A DNA stretch of 64,000 bases. Source: Lentzea alba. Its GTDB lineage: Bacteria > Actinomycetota > Actinomycetes > Mycobacteriales > Pseudonocardiaceae. The stretch lies in the NCBI RefSeq assembly GCF_011067745.1, contig NZ_JAAMPJ010000008.1, forward strand, positions 310,001-374,000, read 5' to 3'. Of the stretch, positions 1-7,386 are shown in pieces (positions within the stretch are counted from its first letter, which is position 1; each line of letters opens with the position of its first letter). The position numbers and the translations under genes were made by a program. The notes below the pieces were generated by a model that was not told the DNA's origin, made no database searches, and worked only from the letters and a program-made list of their open reading frames with translations.

Positions 1-1
1 C

Positions 2-364
2 GGCGACACGCTGCAGACCATCGACATCGGTGACGGCAGCAAGGACCTGGTGATCGGGCAGGACAAGTACTGGCAGCAGTTCGCGGCCGACGTGTCCCGC
101 AGGGACGCGACACTGGCGGCGGCGACACAGCGGCCGGTCAACGACACCGCGCTGACCGAGAAGGCCGGCGAGCCCGCGTGGCACAGCATCCCGTCGTACT
201 TCGTGGTGGCGGGCAAGGACAAGAACATCCCGGTCGCGGCGCAGAAGTGGATGGCCGAGCGCGCCCACGCCCGTGCCGTCGTCGAGGCCCGCGACGCTTC
301 GCACTCGGTGGCCGTGTCCCAGCCGGAAACCGTGGCTGACCTGATCGTGCGCGCGGCGCGTTAG
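2..364 (+). CDS. alpha/beta hydrolase, C-terminal fragment
   Basis: The reading frame is open to the left edge of the window, so only the last ~120 residues are seen. The motif AGKDKNIP matches the loop that carries the catalytic Asp in alpha/beta hydrolases, and the His in DASHSVAVSQPE lies where the catalytic His is expected, followed by a typical closing helix. The nucleophile elbow must lie upstream, outside the window. The GTG at 50 is probably internal, because the reading frame extends upstream of it. Substrate unknown. It converges on the protease gene, with a strong hairpin between the two stops. Confidence 0.75.
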   Translation, partial: GDTLQTIDIGDGSKDLVIGQDKYWQQFAADVSRRDATLAAATQRPVNDTALTEKAGEPAWHSIPSYFVVAGKDKNIPVAAQKWMAERAHARAVVEARDASHSVAVSQPETVADLIVRAAR

Positions 365-373
365 TAGAAGCAG

Positions 374-408
374 AAAGCCCGGGATGCTGCAGGGGCATCC
401 CGGGCTTT
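374..408. terminator. bidirectional hairpin terminator
   Basis: Perfect 14-bp inverted repeat (AAAGCCCGGGATGC at 374-387 and its complement at 395-408) with a 7-nt loop. It lies between two convergent stop codons, so it can serve both the hydrolase and the protease transcripts. Confidence 0.85.
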
Positions 409-415
409 CGCCTGT

Positions 416-1219
416 CTACGACTTGGCGACCTTGCAGCCCGGCAGCGACAGGTCGAGCTTCCGGTCGGAGTTGAAGCAGGAGAGGAAGTCGAACGTCTGC
501 TGGCCGTAGTTGATGCCCTTGCGGACGGTGACCTTGCCGGCGGCGTCGACCTCGCACGGGTTGTTCATCGTGCAGCGGCCACCGCTCTCGTTGCCGGTGT
601 TGTTGACGCCGACGACCTTGCCGCTCGCGTTGTCGATGATCGGCGAGCCCGAGGTGCCGCCGATCGTGTTGCACGACGGCGTGTAGCGCAGCGAGTCGCG
701 CCAGGTCCAGTCGCCTTCCTTGAGCTGGTGCACGAAGCCGTCGACCTGGCAGGAGTAGATCCGCTTCCAGTAACCGGAGACGACGCGGATCTCCGTGTTG
801 GCAACAGGATGCGTGCCCGACAGCTCCAGCCCGCGGATCCCCGTCTGCTGCTGGATCTGGCCGTAGGTCGAGTCGAGTTGGTAGAACGCGGCGTCGGTGC
901 CGGTCATCGTCGCGTAGACGATCTTGGTGCTGCTCAGTGTCGCGACCGTCGAGGAGGAGCCGTTGAGCAACTCGAAAGTGCGCCTCTTCACCGTCTTGTC
1001 GACGATCACCTGGCCCGCCTTCATGAGTTCGACGCAGTGCCCGTTCGTGAGCACGAGCGCCTTGTCCGTGGAGGTCGAACTGGGCAGGCGGACCAGGGAT
1101 CCGGAGCAGTTGCTGAGTTTCACGGTGCCGGTGAAGTCGACGGCGGCCTGTGCGGGTGCCGTCGTCACGCCCACCGCGGTGATCGCCGCGAGCAAGGAAA
1201 TGACGAATCGTAGTGCCAT
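416..1219 (-). CDS. secreted trypsin-like serine protease
   Basis: About 267 residues. I chose the ATG at 1219 because AAAGGA lies about 10 nt upstream and the signal peptide (MALRF, hydrophobic core, APAQA/AVDF cleavage) starts directly there; an in-frame ATG at 1246 has no good ribosome site. The chymotrypsin-fold triad is visible: His in LTNGHC (about residue 61), Asp in GTDAAF (about 109) and Ser in GGTSGSP. Six Cys in the mature chain suggest disulfides. It should be exported by Sec and hydrolyse peptides outside the cell, but specificity cannot be read. It faces away from the membrane-protein gene at 1406. Confidence 0.88.
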   Translation of the reverse strand: MALRFVISLLAAITAVGVTTAPAQAAVDFTGTVKLSNCSGSLVRLPSSTSTDKALVLTNGHCVELMKAGQVIVDKTVKRRTFELLNGSSSTVATLSSTKIVYATMTGTDAAFYQLDSTYGQIQQQTGIRGLELSGTHPVANTEIRVVSGYWKRIYSCQVDGFVHQLKEGDWTWRDSLRYTPSCNTIGGTSGSPIIDNASGKVVGVNNTGNESGGRCTMNNPCEVDAAGKVTVRKGINYGQQTFDFLSCFNSDRKLDLSLPGCKVAKS

Positions 1220-1405
1220 GCGCAGGGTTCCTTTCAGGGATGGCATCCGCCATCAAGCCTGTACGGATCGTATCCATCTCGCTACCGACGGAAGTCGGCT
1301 GACGTGCCGCTCGTAACTCGATCGAGTGACGCTGTAGTTGAGGGCTAACGGGTAAAGCAGACCGATCGACGTCGTGGTCACACATCGCAACCGCCAGGAG
1401 CCGTG

Positions 1406-2167
1406 ATGACCTATCCGACGCAGCCCGTCTACGCACCGCCTCCGGTCGCGCCGCCGAAGCCCACGAGGTTCGGTGCGCTCGCCTGGACCGCGTTGATCCT
1501 CGGGATCGTCGGTGTCGTCGGTTCGCCGATCATCATCTTCAACAACCTCACCGTGATCGCCGCGGTCGTCGGACTCGTGCTCGGCGTCATCGCGTTGTTC
1601 GGTACGCGCAAGGTTCTGGCGATCATCGGCGTTGTCCTTTGTGTCGCGGCGATCGTGTTCACCGTGTTGGCGCAGCAGTCCGCGGTCGAGGAACTCGACA
1701 AGATCCTCGACGGCACCAACCAGGGACAGACCGGCGTCGGAGGTGAGACCCCGAAGCCGGACGCGCTCGTCGATCCTCCGACCTGGGGCGAGCGGCACAC
1801 GTGGGCGAACGGTCTCTCGATCGACGTCGTGCCGCCCGTCGCGTGCACGCCCGGCCAGTACTCGGCGCCGCCGAACATCGTCCGCGCGGTGAAGTTCAAG
1901 GTGACCATCACCAACGGGACGAGTGCCGCGTTCGAGACAGCGCTGCTGTCGCTGGGCAACGACGCGCAGTTCAACGGGCAGAAGGCCGAGCGGATCTTCG
2001 ACACCAGCGGCGCTTGCGGCGGAACGCTCGACACGGCGACCGTGTTGCCCGGCAAGACTTACACCTACGAAGTCGCGTACTCCGTCGGCGCGCAGCCCGG
2101 TGAGATGCAGCTCGTGTTCGAGCCGAGTTTCAACTCCGACAAGGCCGCGTTCGTCGGTCAGGCGTAA
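1406..2167 (+). CDS. membrane protein with Pro-rich N-terminus and extracellular domain
   Basis: 253 residues. The ATG at 1406 is favoured over the GTG at 1403 because AGGAG lies 5 nt before it. A short Pro-rich cytoplasmic tail (YPTQPVYAPPPVAPPKP) leads into three closely spaced hydrophobic segments (about 25-90). This is the layout of DUF4190-type proteins. The C-terminal half (about 125-253) looks like a beta-sandwich of the DUF4352 kind, with two Cys (CTPGQ and ACGG) that could pair. DUF4352-type domains occur in immunoprotective or binding lipoproteins, but no specific role can be given. No operon partner is evident. Confidence 0.7.
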   Translation: MTYPTQPVYAPPPVAPPKPTRFGALAWTALILGIVGVVGSPIIIFNNLTVIAAVVGLVLGVIALFGTRKVLAIIGVVLCVAAIVFTVLAQQSAVEELDKILDGTNQGQTGVGGETPKPDALVDPPTWGERHTWANGLSIDVVPPVACTPGQYSAPPNIVRAVKFKVTITNGTSAAFETALLSLGNDAQFNGQKAERIFDTSGACGGTLDTATVLPGKTYTYEVAYSVGAQPGEMQLVFEPSFNSDKAAFVGQA

Positions 2168-2209
2168 ACCGTTCGCCAGCGGGCGCTCGAACGGGTTACA
2201 AATCGGGGC

Positions 2210-2977
2210 ATGTTGCGCAAGTATCCGCGGACGCCCCACCTCGAGGGCTCGCGCCTGCAACCGGGCGACGAGGACCTTGACCAGGTGCCGTTCCGCGTGA
2301 TCGCGGGACGGCACCTCGTCGTCGAGGAGAAGCTCGACGGCGCCAACGCGGGCATCAGCTTCGACTCAGGTGGCGCGCTGAAGTTGCAGTCACGCGGCCA
2401 TTTCCTGACCGGCGGACCTCGAGAGAGGCAGTTCGCGCCGTTGAAGGCGTGGGCCGCGACGCACCAGGGCGTGTTGTGGGAACGGCTCGGCACTCGCTTC
2501 GTGCTCTACGGGGAGTGGTTGTACGCCAAGCACACCGTGTTCTACGACGCGCTGCCGCACCACTTCTGCGAGTTCGACCTGCTCGACCGGGAGACCGGCG
2601 AGTTCCTGTCCACACCGGAACGTCGTCGGCTGCTCTCCGGTACGCCGGTGGTCTCCGTGCCGGTGCTGCACGAGGGGCCGTTGCGCGGGGTGAAGGACCT
2701 CACCGCATTGGTCGGACCGTCGACCTGCCGCACGCCCGGCTGGCGTGACGTCCTGGTCGAGGCGGCGCGGGCGGCGGGGCAGGACCCGGATGTCGTTGTC
2801 GCGGAAACGGATTCGGACGACGACATGGAAGGCCTCTACATCAAGGTGGAAGAGAACGGGCGCACGGTCGAGCGCTACAAGTGGGTGCGGCCGACCTTCC
2901 TCACCGCCGTGCTCGACTCGGGCAGTCACTGGCAGGACCGCCCGATCCTGCCGAACCGGGTGGTGCCCCGTGTTTGA
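2210..2977 (+). CDS. RNA ligase of the nucleotidyltransferase superfamily
   Basis: 255 residues, short as in the compact Rnl2-like ligases. The ATP-dependent ligase motifs appear in order: motif I EEKLDG with the adenylated lysine at K41, motif III FVLYGEWL (about 97-104), motif IV EGLYIKVE (about 208) and motif V YKWVR (about 223). No OB-fold or DNA-binding domain is attached. The family joins a 5'-phosphate to a 3'-OH via lysyl-AMP and RNA-adenylate. The next gene begins 8 nt before this stop, so the two are translationally coupled, and that gene supplies kinase and phosphohydrolase domains. Together they resemble an RNA end-healing and sealing system. Substrate (tRNA or other cleaved RNA) is inferred, not visible. 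Confidence 0.82.
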   Translation: MLRKYPRTPHLEGSRLQPGDEDLDQVPFRVIAGRHLVVEEKLDGANAGISFDSGGALKLQSRGHFLTGGPRERQFAPLKAWAATHQGVLWERLGTRFVLYGEWLYAKHTVFYDALPHHFCEFDLLDRETGEFLSTPERRRLLSGTPVVSVPVLHEGPLRGVKDLTALVGPSTCRTPGWRDVLVEAARAAGQDPDVVVAETDSDDDMEGLYIKVEENGRTVERYKWVRPTFLTAVLDSGSHWQDRPILPNRVVPRV

Positions 2978-4103
2978 GTCACTCTGCCCGTCTGGTCCAC
3001 AGTGGACGCTCGATTGGAACGCCGTGCGCTCGGCGTTCGCCTGGGTGCGCGCCCTGGAGGGCGTGCCCCAGGACCCGGTCCACCACGCCGAGGGGGACGT
3101 CGCCACGCACACCCGGATGGCGTGCGAGGCGCTCGTGTCGTTGCCGGAGTGGCGCGCCCGTCCGGAACCGGACCGGGTGCGGTTGTTCGCCACCGTCCTG
3201 CTGCACGACGTGGCGAAGCCGTTCCGCACCCAGATCGACGACGGCCGGATCACCGCGCACGGCCATTCCCGCGCTGGGGATCTCCTGGCGCGCAAGGTGT
3301 TGTGGGAGATGGGACGGCCGATCGCCTGGCGCGAGCACGTCGCCGCGCTGGTACGACACCACCAGGTGCCGTTCTGGGCGCTGGAGCGACCGGACCTCGA
3401 CCGCATCGCGTTCCGGGTGAGCCTGCTCGCGCGCAACGACGACCTGGCGACGTTGGCCCGCGCCGACATCCTCGGCCGGATCTGCGGCGACGCCGAGTCG
3501 GTGCTGGAGAACATCGCGCTGTTCGAGGAGTACTGCCGCGATCGCGACTGCCTGGATCGGCCGCGCGTGTTCCCGTCCGACCACGCGCGGTTCCAGTACT
3601 TCCGCACGCCGGGCCGCGACCCGGACTACGCCGCGTACGACGACACGCGCGTCGAGGTGACGGTGTTGTCCGGCCTGCCAGGTGTCGGCAAGGACCACTG
3701 GATCGCCACGCATCGGCCGGGCTGGCCGGTGGTGAGCCTCGACTCGGTGCGTTCACGACTCGACATCGCCCCTGACGGCGACCAACGAGCCGTGGCGGCC
3801 GCGGCGTTCGAGGAGGCGCGGACGTTGCTGAGGGCGGGGGAGCGGTTCGTCTGGAACGCGACCAACATCTCGCGGCAGCTGCGCGAGCGGTGCATCGGGC
3901 TCGCCGCGGACTACCGCGCCCGGATCACCCTGGTCGGGCTCGAAGCGCCGAAGGACGTGATCCACGCCCGCAACCGCGCTCGCCCGGAACCGGTGCCGGC
4001 CGCCGTGATCGACCGGCTCGGCGACAAGTGGGAAGCGGTCGACGTCACCGAGGCGCATGCCGTCGAACGGGTGGACACAAGACAAACCTCGACACGTACC
4101 TAG
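2970..4103 (+). CDS. HD-domain phosphohydrolase fused to P-loop polynucleotide kinase
   Basis: 377 residues from a GTG at 2970 that overlaps the ligase stop (GTGTTTGA). The N-terminal half is an HD domain: HHAEGDVATHT (about 38-48), then LLHDVAKPF with the HD pair at H79-D80, and GHSRAG. It resembles the HD domain of CCA-adding enzymes. The C-terminal half is a P-loop kinase with LSGLPGVGKDHW (about 233-244). The usual Ser/Thr after GK is Asp, as is common in this subgroup. NATNIS near residue 300 is a lid or substrate segment typical of polynucleotide kinases. The inferred job is to heal RNA ends (remove 2',3'-cyclic or 3' phosphate, add 5' phosphate) before ligation. HD replaces the HAD-type phosphatase of T4 Pnkp. 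Confidence 0.8.
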   Translation: MFESLCPSGPQWTLDWNAVRSAFAWVRALEGVPQDPVHHAEGDVATHTRMACEALVSLPEWRARPEPDRVRLFATVLLHDVAKPFRTQIDDGRITAHGHSRAGDLLARKVLWEMGRPIAWREHVAALVRHHQVPFWALERPDLDRIAFRVSLLARNDDLATLARADILGRICGDAESVLENIALFEEYCRDRDCLDRPRVFPSDHARFQYFRTPGRDPDYAAYDDTRVEVTVLSGLPGVGKDHWIATHRPGWPVVSLDSVRSRLDIAPDGDQRAVAAAAFEEARTLLRAGERFVWNATNISRQLRERCIGLAADYRARITLVGLEAPKDVIHARNRARPEPVPAAVIDRLGDKWEAVDVTEAHAVERVDTRQTSTRT

Positions 4104-4170
4104 CCCCGGCGCCGATGCCTCCTAGAGGAGACCTGCCCGAGCAGTGTCCCGATGTGGGGAGGAGCTCGCC

Positions 4171-4560
4171 ATGCCCGACGGCGTGCCGGCCAGATCCGTC
4201 CGCCTGATCTTCGAGTTCGGCCCGGACGGCGTCCGGCTGCTGGAACAGCACCCGGTCAACGTCCCGAAAACCGTACCGAAAGACATAACTGTCGGTGCCT
4301 CCCGAGATCAGGCCGGTGACTACGTCGAGGTCCGCAACCGCGAGGGCCGGACCGTGAACCGCGTACCGGTGTGGACGGGCCTCGGCAGCAACGTCGAAAC
4401 GTTCCCCCAAGATCCATATATCAGTGAGGACGCCCCACACGTCCTCACCGTCGTGGTGCCCGCACCACCGGACGCCGACCACGTCGCCGTCGTCCGCGAC
4501 AACCGCGACGGCGGGCGGACCGGCATCGAGGTGCTCGGCACTTTTCGCCTTCAACCTTGA
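4171..4560 (+). CDS. conserved hypothetical protein, probable beta-rich domain
   Basis: 129 residues from the ATG at 4171, preceded by GGGGAGGAG 7 nt upstream, which settles the start. The sequence (SVRLIFEFGPDGVRLLEQHPV at the start, later VLTVVVPAPPDADHVAVV) alternates hydrophobic residues as in a beta sandwich. There is no signal peptide or membrane segment, so it is likely cytoplasmic. I do not recognise a family. It carries one CATATATC word (4415-4422), read as the rare codons CCA TAT ATC AGT. It is convergent with the DUF4142 gene across the composite repeat. Confidence 0.6.
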   Translation: MPDGVPARSVRLIFEFGPDGVRLLEQHPVNVPKTVPKDITVGASRDQAGDYVEVRNREGRTVNRVPVWTGLGSNVETFPQDPYISEDAPHVLTVVVPAPPDADHVAVVRDNRDGGRTGIEVLGTFRLQP

Positions 4561-4580
4561 CCACAGCAACCCCGGCAGCC

Positions 4581-4692
4581 CGCTGACCTGCTCCTTAGCA
4601 ATGGGTCTTTTGACGACGTCGTCAAAAGACCCATTGCTAAGGCCGGCGTGGGCGGTGATATATCGGTTGGCGAGGGCGGCAGCCGGTATATC
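4581..4692. repeat. composite repeat copy A: 50-bp perfect palindrome plus GATATATC words
   Basis: GCTGACCTGCT leads into a perfect loop-less palindrome at 4593-4642 (25-nt arms beginning CCTTAGCAATGGGTCTTTT). After 14 GC-rich bases comes GATATATC (4657-4664), then a variant GGTATATC (4685-4692). Related copies lie near 13.9-14.2, 39.0, 40.2 and 59.5 kb. The element fills the tail-to-tail junction between the hypothetical gene and the DUF4142 gene, so it can act as a bidirectional terminator or 3'-end stabiliser. Conservation of primary sequence, not only pairing, suggests more than termination. Confidence 0.93.
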
Positions 4693-4713
4693 AGTGGGTC
4701 GGTCGGCAGGGGG

Positions 4714-5940
4714 CTAGCGTCGGTGTTCGCCGCGGTGGCCTACGGCGCGGACGAGCCAGAGGGTGCCGGCGGCGGCGGCGACCAGGACGGCGATGCCGGT
4801 GAGGAAGCCGATGCTCGTCGGGGAGTCGTCGGGCTGGGGTTGCGGACTGGAGTTGGGCTTCGGCTGGGCGATGGCCGGGTCGGTCATCTGCAGCGAGTTC
4901 GACTTGACCAGGCCGGTGCCCTCCAGCAGCAGCATGTGCTTGAGCAGGAGGGTCAGGCCGGTCTGCGCGGCGGTGCGGGCGGGCAGGTTCTTGGTCGTCG
5001 CGCGGGCCTGAGCGACCTGGACGATGAGTGAGCCGTCGGCCGCTCGCAGCAGGTTCGCGTACATGCGGTCGAGCTCGTCGCCCGAACTGGACGAGACGGC
5101 GTTCGCCCACGACTTCTGCTCGGTCGTCGGCTCCGACGGGAGATCCACGCCCAGTTGCCGGGCCGATTCGGCGACCGTCGCGGTGAGCTGGCTGTGCTCG
5201 GCGGCGAGCTGGCCCGCGACCTTGCGGACCTTGGCGTCGCGGGCCCGGTCAGAGCTCTCGCGGCTGGCTGGTTTCTGCCACAGCGAGTGCTGGGCGAGCA
5301 GAATGAGCAATTCCCGATCCGACGGTTCCACGCTCTGGCCGATCACCCGAACCGCGTTCACCTGCGCCTTGGCCGTCACCAGTTCGAGCGCGGACGGGTC
5401 GACAAGACCGGTGTTCTCGAGGGTCGTCATCGTGCGGATCAGCATCTGCAGGGTTTGGTGGGCGAGCGTGCGGATGGTGGTGTTCTGCGTTGTGGCTCGC
5501 GTCTGCGTGGCCATTACGAGAAGCCCGCCCTGGGCCTGCCGGACGATCGTCGCGTAGGCGCGGTCGTGGTTGTCACCAGTGCGTCCTGCCATCTCGTTGA
5601 TGAGTGACTGGTGTTCACTGCTCACGTCGTTCGGCAGCACCACGCCGAGATCGGTGGCGGCTTTGAGGAGATCGACGTCGAGGCGTGAGTGCCCTTCGAA
5701 GATCTCCCTTCCGGCGTTGCTGATGCCCGCATTCGTCGTGCGCGTGGGCACTTCTTTGCTCACCGGTATCAGCCAGGAGTCGGCCTGGCGCAGAGACACC
5801 ATGAAAGAGCGGTCCGACGGCTGTACTTCCGTGGACTGCGCATTTGCCGGGACGGCTCCCACAACGGCCCCGAGAAATACGAGAGCTAGGGCGGTAAACA
5901 GCGCTGCGTGCTGTCCCAGTGTGCCCAACCGGTAACGCAT
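4714..5940 (-). CDS. exported protein with two tandem DUF4142 domains and C-terminal membrane anchor
   Basis: 408 residues from the ATG at 5940; GGGGAGG lies about 10 nt upstream, and an in-frame ATG at 6015 would only lengthen the tail before the signal. Signal peptide: MRYRLG, hydrophobic stretch, PANAQS. Two similar ~150-residue helical repeats follow, each with DVDLLKAATDLGVVLP- or TVAESARQLGVDLPS-like segments and a ...RAYATIVRQAQGG / RMYANLLRAADGS motif, as in DUF4142 (ferritin-like fold). A Pro/Ser-rich linker and a last membrane helix (IGFLTGIAVLVAAAAG) with a basic tail anchor it outside the cell. It is divergent from the ECF sigma operon and could be its target. Molecular function is unknown. 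Confidence 0.75.
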   Translation of the reverse strand: MRYRLGTLGQHAALFTALALVFLGAVVGAVPANAQSTEVQPSDRSFMVSLRQADSWLIPVSKEVPTRTTNAGISNAGREIFEGHSRLDVDLLKAATDLGVVLPNDVSSEHQSLINEMAGRTGDNHDRAYATIVRQAQGGLLVMATQTRATTQNTTIRTLAHQTLQMLIRTMTTLENTGLVDPSALELVTAKAQVNAVRVIGQSVEPSDRELLILLAQHSLWQKPASRESSDRARDAKVRKVAGQLAAEHSQLTATVAESARQLGVDLPSEPTTEQKSWANAVSSSSGDELDRMYANLLRAADGSLIVQVAQARATTKNLPARTAAQTGLTLLLKHMLLLEGTGLVKSNSLQMTDPAIAQPKPNSSPQPQPDDSPTSIGFLTGIAVLVAAAAGTLWLVRAVGHRGEHRR

Positions 5941-6028
5941 AGTGCCCGTTCCTCCCCGCGATCGAGCTGCCTTCGAAAGAGATACGCGCTGGTGGAGCTG
6001 TGGTTCATTCGACATGCGGAGATGTCTA

Positions 6029-6044
6029 TGTGATGTGGATCACA
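6029..6044. promoter_or_regulatory. CRP/GlxR-type binding site
   Basis: TGTGATGTGGATCACA is an exact match to the cAMP-receptor-protein half-sites TGTGA-N6-TCACA. It lies 89 bp before the DUF4142 start and 157 bp before the ECF sigma start, in their shared divergent promoter region. Actinobacterial Crp/GlxR proteins use the same consensus. Confidence 0.6.
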
Positions 6045-6200
6045 GTAGAACTTGCGAACCATTCGGACTTGATTTACGTACCCGAGAGGATTTTGTGTTC
6101 ACGATGTAGGATCCAATGGATTCCACGCTCGGCCACCGAGTCGCTAGGTCTGCCGCCCGAAGCGAACACGTCGCCGATATCTGGGGAGGGCGCAAGCTTC

Positions 6201-6728
6201 ATGGCTGATCAGGGCAGGGTCGCACAAGCCCATCAGGACGAGGAATTGCTCACGCTGCTCTACGGGCAGTTCCAGCGGATGTTGTTCTCGCAGGTCCTGT
6301 GCCTGACCAACTACGACCGTCAGTGGACGGAAGACGTTGTTCAGGAGACGTTGATCAGGGCTTGGCAGAACTCCGCACATCTCGTTCGTGAACCGGGGAT
6401 GTTGCGCGGTTGGCTTTGTACTGTGGCTCGTCGCATTGTGATCGACGGATGGCGCAGCCGACAGGCACGTCCGCAGGAAGTGGAATTGCTTCGCCCGGAC
6501 ATCGCCGAATCTCCGGACGACACCGAACAGACACTTTCAGTGATGGTCATTACCGATGTGGTACGCCAATTGAGTGATGAACACCGTTCGGCTATCTACG
6601 AAACGTATGTCATGGGACGAACGGTGAAGGAGGCCGCGATCGTTCTCGGAGTCCCGGAAGGAACCGTCAAGTCCCGGTTGTACAAGGCGATGCACACGAT
6701 CCGCCGGGCGCTGCAGGACAGGAGCTAG
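6201..6728 (+). CDS. ECF (sigma-70 family) RNA polymerase sigma factor
   Basis: 175 residues from the ATG at 6201, with GGGGAGGG about 10 nt upstream. Region 2 spans about 20-90 (ends in the DNA-melting/-10 helix with EDVVQETLIRAWQ and IVIDGWRSRQ); region 4 spans about 115-170 with the HTH VKEAAIVLGVPEGTVKSRLY. There is no extension, so activity is probably controlled by the zinc-finger protein that follows 4 nt later. This is a typical ECF sigma/zf-HC2 anti-sigma pair that responds to envelope or redox stress in actinomycetes. The trigger cannot be read here. Confidence 0.92.
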   Translation: MADQGRVAQAHQDEELLTLLYGQFQRMLFSQVLCLTNYDRQWTEDVVQETLIRAWQNSAHLVREPGMLRGWLCTVARRIVIDGWRSRQARPQEVELLRPDIAESPDDTEQTLSVMVITDVVRQLSDEHRSAIYETYVMGRTVKEAAIVLGVPEGTVKSRLYKAMHTIRRALQDRS

Positions 6729-6732
6729 CGAG

Positions 6733-7152
6733 ATGGTGATCCGTCAACCACATCATGAGGACGCGCACGTAGTAAAAGACGAAAACCGCACGAGCCCGGA
6801 AGGGCCGTGCGGTGATGTAGCGGCGTATGTGCTCGGGGTTCTCGAGCCCGCCCAGCACGTGATCTTCTCCCGGCACCTAGCCGGGTGCGAGAGCTGCCAG
6901 CGCGACGCGGCCGACTTCGGCATGTTCGCGCCGGTGCTGCGTCAGGTGGTCGGCCAGCCCACGGGGCGTCCGCCCTGTCGCATCACTCGCGGCATCCTGC
7001 TGGTGGCGGCCGGCTTCGTGGTGGCCCTCGCCGCGGTGTTGTCCGTCGTCGAGTCGTGGTCCTCGCAGCTCGAGAACCCGGTGGAGATCAGCGACCTCAC
7101 GCGTGCGGAGTCCGTTCGCGATGAGTCGTTTCCGCTGTTCTGGCGCGTCTGA
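6733..7152 (+). CDS. membrane anti-sigma factor with zinc finger (zf-HC2)
   Basis: 139 residues, start ATG at 6733, 4 nt after the sigma stop (GGAGCTAGCGAG upstream). The HxxxCxxC zinc-binding motif is RHLAGCESCQ (about 55-64), preceded by the usual CGDVAAYVLGVLEP helix. One membrane helix (ILLVAAGFVVALAAVLSVV, about 95-113) leads to a short outside tail of ~25 residues. The finger binds the sigma factor at the membrane, and loss of zinc or proteolysis would release it. This is known of the family; which signal acts here is unknown. Confidence 0.88.
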   Translation: MVIRQPHHEDAHVVKDENRTSPEGPCGDVAAYVLGVLEPAQHVIFSRHLAGCESCQRDAADFGMFAPVLRQVVGQPTGRPPCRITRGILLVAAGFVVALAAVLSVVESWSSQLENPVEISDLTRAESVRDESFPLFWRV

Positions 7153-7386
7153 ACCGATGACGGGGGCAGTGCCCGGGTCAGCGAGCAGGCAGGCGAGGCG
7201 GAGCCACCCGCGCACCAGCCTGGCCCAGATCATCGCTCGCTCCCGCACAGCTCACAGTTCCGTTCACCGTTACCTGTGGGTAAGTTTGCCCGACGACGAA
7301 GCGCAGGTCTCTACGGTCCTCACCGAAGGAACACCGAAACGTTCGACCTGCGGTCCTCTCGGTACCGAAGGCAGGGGTAGACAGAG

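Noticed and set aside
7153..7386. Small gene between the anti-sigma and LuxR genes
   Set aside because: Open frames here lack ribosome sites and have no recognisable composition; a short GGGC/GCCC stem near 7160 is too weak to call a terminator.
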